Source of the DNA: Acanthochlamys bracteata
Lineage: Eukaryota; Streptophyta; Magnoliopsida; Pandanales; Velloziaceae
Assembly: GCA_019914995.1 (NCBI GenBank)
Contig: CM034126.1
Location: forward strand, 997,001-1,061,000
Reading direction: 5' to 3'
DNA: 64,000 bases
The first letter of the stretch is position 1; every line of letters begins with the position of its first letter. Shown piece by piece: positions 33,940-43,420 of this stretch. The translations under genes were made by a program, and so were the position numbers. The notes beneath the pieces were generated by a model. That model was not told the DNA's origin. It ran no database searches and worked only from the letters and a program-made list of their open reading frames with translations.

Positions 33940-34512
33940 ATGGAAAAATCTAAAAACCACCACCATCATCATCAACAACAACGGCAGCAATATGATCAAC
34001 TGGGATTGAAAAAGATGAGCAAGAACATCACCAAGAAAACCAACCATGAAAGCGTTAACCGTTCATCTTCATCACAGGTCTATAACATCAGCAAGAGCGA
34101 GTTCCGCAGCGTCGTACAACGACTCACCGGCTCTTCTTCTTCTTCTTTTTCTTCCAACAACAACAACGACGCTAACAGCTCTGACCTTGATCAGCAAGAA
34201 CAATTACCTAAGCGTCTGCAACAATTACGGCCACCGCCTCTGGCTCCTGTCGTCAGGCCGGCTTCAGTAAGCGTTCCTGCAATTCCGTCAAAAGTTCAAC
34301 CGTCTCAAATGACGGAGTACGTGAGATTTCTTGAGAGCTCGTTGCTGAGCGTGCGTGAACAGAACAATTGTACTAGTACAAACATGCTACTACCGTCGTC
34401 GACATCGCCGGCGGTCGTGTTACCATCTCCATGGCCAATATTGTCGCCGGGGTTCGGTCTTTCGCCGCCGGTTATGCCATCAATGAGCCCAAACTGGAGA
34501 GATATGCTATAA
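33940..34512 (+). CDS. VQ motif-containing protein
   Basis: An intronless 190-residue protein, as most plant VQ genes are. The defining motif FRSVVQRLTG (residues 55-64) fits FxxxVQxLTG exactly, preceded by VYNISKSE as in the VQ4/VQ9-like group. The N-terminus has a His/Gln run, followed by Ser and Asn runs after the motif, and a Pro-rich LRPPPLAPVVRP block. A conserved-looking YVRFLESSLLS segment and a C-terminal LSPGFGLSPP region also occur in that group. VQ proteins are nuclear or plastid cofactors that bind WRKY factors and MAP kinase pathways; this one is probably a nuclear WRKY partner. Which subgroup it belongs to is inferred from the flanking blocks. Confidence 0.93.
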   Translation: MEKSKNHHHHHQQQRQQYDQLGLKKMSKNITKKTNHESVNRSSSSQVYNISKSEFRSVVQRLTGSSSSSFSSNNNNDANSSDLDQQEQLPKRLQQLRPPPLAPVVRPASVSVPAIPSKVQPSQMTEYVRFLESSLLSVREQNNCTSTNMLLPSSTSPAVVLPSPWPILSPGFGLSPPVMPSMSPNWRDML

Positions 34513-35110
34513 CTAGCTAGCTAGTTGATCAAAATTAATAGAGTTAATTAATTACTTTACGCCATGCTTGGATTAATGCAGTATAGTAGTACAATGATTC
34601 ACGTAGTTTCTTTTATACAGGCGCTCATTCAAAATTAACTGCTTGCTATAATGATAATGATTCGCGTAGCAGGCTAGCAGCAAGAAATAAAGCAATTTTT
34701 TTTTCAGCAAGTCCAAGTTTTTATCAAAAGGCTCAAACGACAATTGTGTACATGAGTTGGGCTAACTAGATTGATGGGCCCATAACTGGCCTTTATGTAC
34801 GTCTTTTGCAAAGCGTGTTTTAATGTTCAATATTATTTTTTAATGGAACTAAGTCAACTAACCTGACTGATCAACCTTTGATAAGCATTAAAATAGTTTT
34901 TTAAAAGAAAATTTCTTGTTTTAAGCACTACTAAATATTAATGTGTATATTTCTTATCCAAATTAGAACTTATCTTCTCTGAGAGCCTCTATCAATCGCA
35001 CTCACGCAACCTATCAATCAATACACAGAAAAACACAAATGGAAAAAGAAAAAAAAAACCTGCATTAAGAATCAAACATCCGAGATTCTCACCAGCAGTT
35101 GCACTGCAGT
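34513..35110. other. VQ 3' region and spacer
   Basis: Probably includes the VQ 3' untranslated region in the first 200 bases. The remainder shows no gene or repeat that I recognise. Confidence 0.4.
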
Positions 35111-35117
35111 TTAATTA

Positions 35118-35590
35118 ATGGCTAACTTGTCTTAATTTCAAGTTCTTTCTCCTTGTTCTTGCTTTCGCTCTCTCCAGGTTAATTCATTGTTTCACATCTC
35201 TCACGCATGCAATTGCATTACTTGTTGGATTTTATTCAATTTTCTGTATAATAAGATTTTCAAAGCTAGTTAAAGTTGTTAATCTGATTAATTTTCTCTC
35301 TAGTTTGATCTTTCAATTATATATTCAGCAGCGTTTTCAACCAATGTTCGCCTTCCACAACTACTGCCGTACGTTCCACGATCCGGCAGACAACACTCTC
35401 CGGCGCAACCTCTTCACCACTCCCTACCACCGGACTCGTTCTCAACTCTGGCACTTCTCAAACCCTACAGGCTACACAAAACTGGTCAGGCCGTATGTGG
35501 CCCCGACGTGAATGCACCGTCGACGGAACCACCGGCCCTTCTCTTGCTTCAGTGGCGATTGCGGTGATTCATGTGATTCAGCTTTTGTTA
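35118..35590 (+). pseudogene. thaumatin-like (PR-5 family) pseudogene, truncated
   Basis: Exon 1 (35118-35177) starts MANLS, then stops in frame; one frame over it reads FKFFLLVLAFALS, a signal-peptide core, ending at a good donor (CCAG|GTTAAT). Exon 2 (from about 35332) in one frame reads SSPLPTTGLVLNSGTSQTL, then NWSGRMW, and CTVDGTTG, blocks of the thaumatin fold. After a shift comes FSCFSGDCG. Homology then ends near 35590, so only the first ~40% of a usual ~225-residue domain remains. Intact relatives are secreted pathogenesis-related proteins. Exon-intron structure is kept, so this is a decayed duplicate or fragment rather than a retrocopy. Confidence 0.78.
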
Positions 35591-35996
35591 AAAAACCTGT
35601 CAGGAATATTTATATAAGAATACAAATAAATAGTCTCACATTAGTTTTCCTATGGATCATGGTATCTACCACACTTAGAAAATGTCATAAATTGATGAAG
35701 ACGCGCAATAGAATTTCTTCTTTCGCCATTTTGACAGAATAAAAAGAGAAAGAACAGAAAGAGATTTTGTTGAGCAGAATCAATTCTAACACAAAAATAT
35801 TGATTTAGATCATCAACATATGTATCACTAATCAAAAGAAAATAATCATTCTTTGATAATAATATATAACGATAAAAGCAACAAAAAAAAGAAAAGAAAA
35901 GGAAGAACCATTGCATCTGAAAACAAAACTATGAATTTCTTTCACATATAAATGAGAAGTATAAAAACAAAAACAAAAAAGATCAACATTAATGCT
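35591..35996. other. spacer between the thaumatin-like relic and the U-box gene
   Basis: No homology seen. The part nearest 35996 is probably the 3' untranslated region of the minus-strand U-box gene. Confidence 0.4.
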
Positions 35997-37259
35997 TTAA
36001 TTGCTTTCCTGCAACAATTTGAAGTAATCATTCAACTCAGAAGGAAAACAAGGGTACTGCTTCCACAACCATCCATGCGTTCTTATGATCTTGATCGCCG
36101 TCTCCTTCGTCAGCGACCGTCCTTCGATATGCAAAACTCCGAGAAGCTTTCTAACCCCTCCGTAAACGACCATCTCCTGCAGCACCTTCTCCGTCGGCAA
36201 ATAACTACACACCAACCACAATATCTTCACTCCCAACTTCGTCGCCGTCTCCGATACTCGCAGTATCTTCTTCGCAACCACGGCAACTCCCAGCCCGTGT
36301 TCTGCGAATGCTGAGCGTCCTTCCGGGCACTCGCATAACTTTTTTTGAAGCAGCAAAATTCTTTCGCACTTGTGCCTGTTTGCATCTGGGAGGAGTTCCA
36401 GTAGAACGCATATGGCGCCGGATTCTACCAACTTAATTCTGCTTTTCTTCGAAGTGGAAGCTATTTCGATTAAAACATCCAGAGCCGATGAGCTTAGCGT
36501 GGCAGAGATCTCATCGGAGAGGAGTTCGAGTAGAGATATGAAAACTCCGGCGTCACTGTCCCACGACAAGTGACTCCAATCACGGTTGATCGTCGCCATT
36601 TTCTGTAGAATCGATAGAGTTTGTAACCGAGCCTCGATGCCGCCGCGCTGTAAAAGCGCGATCATCGGCTTAACGCATCCAGGACTCGACAGTATTTTAA
36701 CAGACTCTTCATCATCCGCGAGAGGGAGACGGTAGAGCACATTTATAGCAGCTTCGCAAGCGTTGATCGTCGAGAAATCGCACATTTCAGCCGTGCTGAG
36801 CTGTGCGACGACGCTGGCTAGCGCTTCTACTCCGCCGCACTGCATCAGCTCCGTCTTCGCTTCGTCTCTGGTGTTAACGACAGTCTGAATCTTCTTCAAG
36901 GTGGTTACCTTGAAGGGGCTAGTCTCTAATGTCTTCAACAATGTAACAAAACTTCCGCGCTCATGATTGCTAACTAATATTATTTGCTTCTCCACCGACG
37001 ACGACGTAGAAGCAGAAGCCTGAAGACGTGCTGCTTCTTCCGTTTCGCTCCAGGAAACGATGAGTCTTTTGAGAGTATTATTAGGAGTAAGATCGTAGAT
37101 CTGAAGAGGAATCATCGTCGCCGGACAGGTTGATTTCTTGTAAACGAATAGCCATGTTTCAATGCTTTTTCGCTCGTAAGTAACGCCGGTGGCAACGGTG
37201 ACCGGATCTTCCATGAGTTCCATTGAAATAGGGCATCTGAATAACTCAGGAACCTCCAT
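35997..37259 (-). CDS. PUB: plant U-box E3 ubiquitin ligase with ARM repeats (PUB22/23/24-like)
   Basis: An intronless 420-residue protein starting at ATG 37259, two bases inside the longer open frame, which has no earlier ATG. The N-terminal U-box runs from ELFRCPISMELMEDPVTV through TYERKSIETWL, CPATM and LTPNNTLKRLI (about residues 4-70). It lacks metal ligands, as U-boxes do, and recruits the ubiquitin-conjugating enzyme. The rest forms Leu-rich armadillo-like helices (for example GGVEALASVV, GAICVLLELLPD and CECPEGRSAFAEHGLGVAVV), usually the substrate-binding part. Length and C-terminal KKILRVSETAT / GGVRKLLGVL blocks resemble PUB22-24 and relatives, cytosolic ligases that dampen immune and drought signalling. 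The substrate cannot be read from the sequence. Confidence 0.93.
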   Translation of the reverse strand: MEVPELFRCPISMELMEDPVTVATGVTYERKSIETWLFVYKKSTCPATMIPLQIYDLTPNNTLKRLIVSWSETEEAARLQASASTSSSVEKQIILVSNHERGSFVTLLKTLETSPFKVTTLKKIQTVVNTRDEAKTELMQCGGVEALASVVAQLSTAEMCDFSTINACEAAINVLYRLPLADDEESVKILSSPGCVKPMIALLQRGGIEARLQTLSILQKMATINRDWSHLSWDSDAGVFISLLELLSDEISATLSSSALDVLIEIASTSKKSRIKLVESGAICVLLELLPDANRHKCERILLLQKKLCECPEGRSAFAEHGLGVAVVAKKILRVSETATKLGVKILWLVCSYLPTEKVLQEMVVYGGVRKLLGVLHIEGRSLTKETAIKIIRTHGWLWKQYPCFPSELNDYFKLLQESN

Positions 37260-39038
37260 CAATTGAACTGATGGAAAAACTCCTCAAATTCCTAACAAGC
37301 TCTTGATTTCAAGAGAACGAATGCAGAAAAATGGGTAGAGAAGAGAAGGTGATAGTTGAGAAAAATTAAATGTTTACGTATGAATTATAGGATTAAATTA
37401 ATAAATTAGTCAATGATGAATGAAGAAGTTAATATTTAAAGAATAAATTAGATGGAGTGGAGCTGGTGGGTTAGATGCGGGAGAGGTGCTAGATTTTAAT
37501 TGGTTAATTCAAATTCTCGCTTTATCGCATTGGTTTAGTTGACTCTTTTGCCGTAGTTGTAAAATTGGGATAATAAATTAGTACGAAATTGTAAAAAGAT
37601 CATTTATATAATTGATTCATTTTGATTTGGTTTGATCTGTTTTGACTCACTTTAATTTGATCGATCCGCTTGCCCGAATCAAATTTAGTTAAAAAATTAT
37701 AAAAAAATTAATTAAAAAAATTTAAATTGATAATATATTTAATACAAAAATAATTATTAATAGTTCTATGTTGAAAAATAATATGTAGTTTAGATTTAGC
37801 ATTTGGATGTGATAATACAAACAATATAATTGATTATTTTTTATTTGTAAATATAAATTATTAGTGATTTTTAAATTATTTATATTGTAAAATATTTAGA
37901 CTTAAATATGTATATTTAAAAAAATTAGTTATATCTCTTTTTTATGATTTATCTATTTTATGATTTTATTTTTTTCTAACCTCCTAATTTATTTAAAAAT
38001 TTGTATTTATAAATTTTAGTTGTTATTATTATTATTGATGGTGGCAATTATAGTGGCAATATTTTAATTTTTATTGTGATTATTATTACTGTTGTTATTG
38101 ATAGTAATGATATAATAAAAATATTTTAATTTTTATTATGATTGCTATAACTATTTTTATTAGTAGTGTTATTAGCAGTAAATTTTTTACTATAATTATT
38201 ATTATTAGTTAAAAATATTTTAATATTATTGATCCGACGGTTCGACCAGTTGATCCGATGGTTCAACCCGAAAATCGTGATCCGAACAGTTTTCCGGTTC
38301 GATGTCCGGTCCGGTTCTTACAACTATACTCTTTTGGTTTTGTTAAGTTCAAAAAAAAAAATTATTTCTTGTTTTTAATAGACAACATGTAATTATATCC
38401 TTCTGAAATTAGGTAATTTGTTTCTAAATAATTTTATTAAGCCGATTTGAGAGTGCTTTTTAAATATTTTTATTTTAATATTTCATTTTTTAAAAGCCAT
38501 TTATAATATTATAAAAAATTAAATAATATTAAATATATATAAATAAATTATAAGTAATTAAATTTTATGTGTATAATTTATTTTATTTTTAATCTAAAGA
38601 ACAAATTTTTTTTTAAAAAATTCTAAAATGTAATTTATGCATTCATTAGACTTTTCTAATTAATCAAATATTCTACTCTTTCAAAATTTGTAAGAAAATT
38701 TTGTTTATACTAATCTTCATTTTAATTAAGTAATAGTATAATGACGCAAAGAAGTTTGATCATGAATAGCTAGCTAGCTGTTTATAATTATATTATCGAT
38801 TATTTAACATGATATTAATATTGTTGTTGAACAACTCTGTCTGATCTGATCTTACCTGTATTTTTCTTTTCATAATTATATTATATTTTTTATTTCGATG
38901 AAATTTCTGTTGATTTTATGATCATATTTTATTCGATGGTACAACATGTTCATTCATATGCCATCTAATTATTTTTCATTCATTTAATAGTGTAACATGA
39001 GGTCCGTGAATTCAATTCAAACTTGTTTTCCTCGTATA
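37260..39038. other. U-box promoter and AT-rich spacer
   Basis: 37260-37560 is the probable promoter; it has a W-box core TTGAC near 37538. 37620-37690 and 38225-38325 carry GTTCGA, GATCCGA and CCGGTCCGG motifs like the tract at 31865-31975, perhaps one old dispersed repeat. A family-C-like unit lies at about 38445-38655. Confidence 0.45.
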
Positions 39039-39323
39039 GCATGTTTCACGTAACTATACTTTTTCTCTAAGATTTTAAATTTCGAATAATTCATAGATTT
39101 CAATTATATAAAAAATTCTGAACTCCACTCTCACGTACGAAACTTTAATTCAAATATTTTTATTTGTATATTTTTCAATACAATTATATCTTTCAATCTC
39201 CAACATATATTCAAAAATTATTGAAATATAAACATTAAATTTCACTTTCATTTTATTTTTTAAAAATTCTACTTTCTATTTTTTACTTTTACAAAATTCA
39301 GTTACAGACATTTGAAACACGCC
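39039..39323. mobile_element. MITE family B copy
   Basis: Begins GCATGTTTCACG and ends CATTTGAAACACGCC, with ATA on both sides (39036-39038 and 39324-39326). The interior closely follows the copy at 31084-31377. Confidence 0.78.
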
Positions 39324-39849
39324 ATACTTTAACTCAAACAAATTCTAATCAATTAGTAAAGATAATTGTTTTAAAAAGATATATATATCATAAAATTTGA
39401 TAATACTATATTTTAAAATATTAGAATAATAAATAATATATTATAAAGTTATCATATATATCATAATTTTTGTTTTTTTAAGTTTCAAAAAGATAAATTC
39501 CCTTTTTAAAATTTCGTCAAAGAATTTATCTGTAAATATTTTATTTTGTAAGCAAAATTTGAAGCCAACTGCAGTCAAACACTTTGAAGTTTGAACGAGA
39601 ATCGTAGAAAGTAAATTGAAAATAATTTTCTTTTTAAAGTTAGTTGTCTTGACTAAAACTTGTTAGGATTGCGTAATTCAAACTTTATTACTGAATATTA
39701 TTATGAAATTGCAAAAGGTATATACATATTTTATTACATATTATTAGATTAGTCAGGAAATAAACGTTTTGGCAATCACATCTCTAAACTTAATTTATGA
39801 TAATTTGGTTGATATATTGATTTGCAAATAATTACATTGATATATAGGT

Positions 39850-40105
39850 TATTTTGGGAGTGATTTTGAAATGAAAATTTTTCTGAAATAGAAAATATTT
39901 TTATTTTTTTTATAAATAAATTTTATTTTTTTATCTTCAAAAAATAATAAAAATATGTAATAAAAAGATCTCACTACGTAAAATTTTTCTACACTTTCTA
40001 AATTTTTAAGTAAATTTTTTATATACTTATAAAATATTTATTGAAAAATGTGAATTAGAAAATTAAAAATTTATTTTTTTGGTAAGCTAAGGCAAACAGC
40101 ATCTA
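39850..40105. repeat. MITE family C copy
   Basis: Shares a long core with 53455-53714, including aaaaagatctcact, tttctaaatttttaa and taaattttttatata. Opens TTTTGGGAGTGATT and closes near GCAAACAGCATC. Ends are decayed and no duplication is clear. Confidence 0.7.
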
Positions 40106-40204
40106 ACTGAATTTGTGAAGTTTTTATAATTTAAAATTAATACTTCATACTTTTTAGTAGATGTATGTAGTATTTTATATAAAATTTTTAAATAAAAAAA
40201 TATT

Positions 40205-40638
40205 AAAATTATATATAGGGATAAAATACATACACTCTTTATCTTTTATATATTTTATATGCACTCCGTAGTAATATTTGGTTAGAGAGAACTCCAAATC
40301 TAATCGTCACCGTTAGATATGAAGGACTATGAGTTAAAAATATACTGATAAAATTTCAGTCCAATCGGACCTCGATTCGAGTTTCATCGAACTTCTTGAT
40401 CAAATTGACATAAATAGTAAAAATTGACAACATATATATATATATATATATATTTTATGTTATCTTAATAAAAATACCGGATAGAGGTCGAATCATGGTA
40501 TGATTGAGCTAAACCTTTTGTCAGCATATTTTAAACTTCTAATTTTTTATATTTAACGGTAAAAATTAAGTTAGATGTTTACTTAGCCAAAAATAGTTAA
40601 AAAATACGCATAAAATGTATGAAGTATAAAAAAAACAT

Positions 40639-40640
<2 letters not shown>
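40205..40640. repeat. large diverged foldback (inverted-repeat) element
   Basis: The left arm (about 40205-40430) and the reverse complement of the right arm (about 40455-40640) share ordered phrases: tatattttatatgc against catacattttatgc, ttggttagagagaactccaaatc against ttggctaagtaaacatctaac, tcaccgttagatat against ttaccgttaaatat, aatatactgataaaa against aatatgctgacaaaa, and tccaatcggacctcgattcga against ctcaatcataccatgattcga. A (TA)n loop sits at 40440-40452 and a longer (TA)n follows at 40640-40665. It has no coding capacity. Confidence 0.72.
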
Positions 40641-40670
<30 letters not shown>

Positions 40671-42155
40671 GAATACTACTTTTTGTGTTTACTTTCTGTT
40701 CGTTTCTCATAATTTAGTCTTCGAATTATACATGCGAGATTAAAGCTTATCAATCGGCTAGATTAATAGTGAAAAAGGGCCCAGAAATACTCAGAAAGCT
40801 AATATTTTTTTTACGACGAATAACGAAACTAAGTTCGATAGTCATAAATGAGTTTTATTGATGCCAATCAATAAAAATCATGCCAACCAGCTTGTTATCT
40901 TTTGAATAAAAAAATACAGTTCATAAGAAATTATTTTAGAATAGCTTTATCTTTATCTTATTTTACAAAGCAAGGTTTTTTTAAAAAAAAGACACCAAAA
41001 ACGATAAGAAGTCAAAAGTCAAAAACGATGCTCGTGGATTTATTAAGTTATTGGAACAAAATTTGTTGACAGACGACTAAACTTTGGATTATATTTTAAA
41101 ATTAACAATAATAAATTAGTGTAGTTAGAATTTTGTCTATATTATTCTTTAAAAATGCGTATTTCTTCGTGACATATAATTTCTTCATGTTTCATGAAAC
41201 GAGTGATTTAAGAATACTTAAAATAAATATTATTAAAAAACATTTATTTGAAAATTTTTTAAAACGAATTGATTTGTTTACTAAAGAGTTATATGTGTAA
41301 AATTATTATGAGATATATATATATATATATTAAAATTTTTAATTAAAAAAATTACTATGAACTTTATAGAATATAAAAAATTAAAATAAATCGGTGAAAT
41401 AAAATTAAATGCCAAAACTGTTCTAAAGTTTGTCATGTGTTTTTTTAATAAAAAATAAGTTATAGAAAAATAAATTATTATAATTAATACTGTTAAAATT
41501 GAGTAAATTTTATTTTAATTAAAAATAAAGCTAAAATAATATTTTATGATTTTTATATATTAAAAATAAGTTAAAAATAATTTTTTAAAAATAAATTATA
41601 AAGATAAAAGTAACGCACCCATGGTCACCGGTGCTTGTGTGGTTGTTGCTTATAATTATTAAGCATTGGAAACTTAATTATGCGCGTATAGGCGGACACA
41701 AAGATTACTAAAACAAATTTTTTCTTTTTTTTTAAAGATTATTGTTATACCTTAGTTTCCCTGCATGGTTGCTTAGAATATGAAATAAATGTAATAATCT
41801 AAGGTGTTTTCTTTTTTCAGATTACTAAAACAAAGATTTTTTTTATTAATATATTTTTGTAATCGCATGTTTTGTACTCCTGAATGTTTTACCAATACTT
41901 ACATTTTTATATATGCAAAGAGAAAAAAGTTTGTCTTTCGTGGGGGTTGCTATCGTGTATTTTGATGTTCATGTTTCCTTCTAATTTTCTTTTGTGGATG
42001 CTTTAACCTTTCTGTAGAATAAAAATTTGACTTGGAACTAACAGAACTGGGGCCTTTAAAATTGACTTGAACTTTCCCCAACTAGCATCGACGGATTGAA
42101 CTCTCAACTATTTCTATATTATGTTTTGTTGCTAACACCAAGATCCGTTCGATTG
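40641..42155. other. AT-rich spacer
   Basis: (TA)n microsatellites at about 40640-40665 and 41310-41330. AT-rich units near 41200-41600 look like decayed MITEs but have no clear ends. No gene is seen. Confidence 0.45.
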
Positions 42156-42159
42156 CTCT

Positions 42160-42674
42160 CCAACCCATGCATAAGAGTTGCAGGAGAAGTGTGCAAAGTC
42201 TTAAGGAACCATCGCCATTGCTAGCTCTCCAAATCTGCTCTCTGATCAGCTGCATGAGGCATTATTGCACGATCTGAATTCTGCACTTAAAGTCTCAATC
42301 TAAACTCTTCCTTGGGATCCAAATGCTCCAGAGCCCCAGCGAAGAGACTCACTGGCAAGTGGCAACGATGGTGAAAAGGAAAAAGAAAACGAAGGTTACA
42401 TTGCCAACAATGAAAACTGATCATATCTCCGACTTGTTACATCAGCGGAGAAGAAAGGCTTCTGATCAACTAAAGGAACCAGCTGAGAGAAAAACGCTAA
42501 GGCATCAACCGAGTTGGATTGTGATCACCAGCCTTGAGTTCTCAGAAGCAGTTTTCCTAGCAGCTTTTGCTTCATTGCTCGTTGAGATGGTGGCAAGGTT
42601 AGGAACTTGTGATAGACGAGGTTGAAAAATTAGCAGATGCTGCACATTTCAACCCTTTCCCGGGCGAAGAGTAG
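42160..42674 (+). pseudogene. ALMT: ALMT (aluminium-activated malate transporter family) pseudogene, C-terminal part
   Basis: Pieces in several frames match the cytosolic C-terminal half of ALMT12/QUAC1-like anion channels. Near 42170 RVAGEVCKVL; near 42235 CSLISCMR where intact genes have a SDHLHEAL-like block; near 42295 a LFLGS-like piece; then from about 42530 SLEFSEAVFLAAFASLLVEMV in frame. After a shift comes VIDEVEKLADAAHFNPF and a stop at 42672-42674. The N-terminal membrane-spanning half is absent and frameshifts break the rest, so no channel can be made. An A-rich run (42696-42708) follows shortly after the stop but is too weak to prove retroposition. Confidence 0.72.
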
Positions 42675-43420
42675 TGTTGCTGATTTGCCTAGCAAATAAA
42701 AAAAAAGTGTTTATTGTATTCTGCATAAAAGAAGTGCTCACTGTTATAAAAAAAGGAACGGAAAAAACAGATTTATATAACCTGACTCGCTCAATTTGGA
42801 TAAAGACTTAGTTTGCTGCTGTGGTTGTTTATTGTATTCTACTGAAATTTCGATATACTTGCTATCTACTTATCAGCTATCCAATATGCCCTAATCTCAG
42901 CATGGAAACACATTTCAGTTCCTCTGTTTGTTGCTTGTGCTGGGCTAACTTCACTTCCAGCGGTGTGTTCTGAACTTTTGATTCTACTGGCCTCCAAATT
43001 TCTTTAAGTATGTAGTAATTCAGATATAAGACGCAACACAGGTTGAAATCAGTTATTTGAAAAAGCAGGTTGCAGCTACTGCAGATATGCGGATTTACAT
43101 CCTGGAATGAGCTTACTATTTTTAGAGGTGGTCGACTATAATAGCAATGTCTTAATCCCAACAGTAATGTTTCTATAAAGCGTAACAATCTCAGCCTGAT
43201 ATTATTTAGCTCCGAAAACCATACCATCAAAAAGAAAAGAAGGCTCCACAGCCAGCTTCCCTTGTTCCATCTTAAAGGTAATTGAAGGTATCAATCCTCA
43301 TCCCATGTGGCAGTTCTTCGGTAGAAGAAATAGTTGATCCAGAATCTTCAGATGCAAAACTGGTACTAAAGCAGGTACTTTGTGTCAGGTAGAGGAAATG
43401 AGAGAAAGGGGATGTCTAAA
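42675..43420 (-). other. SIN2 3' region
   Basis: Mostly the probable 3' untranslated region of the minus-strand GTPase gene. Short open frames here have no recognised product. Confidence 0.4.

Noticed and set aside
40440..40665. (TA)n tracts as origins or regulatory sites
   Set aside because: Simple microsatellites inside or beside the foldback repeat; no other origin-like features.
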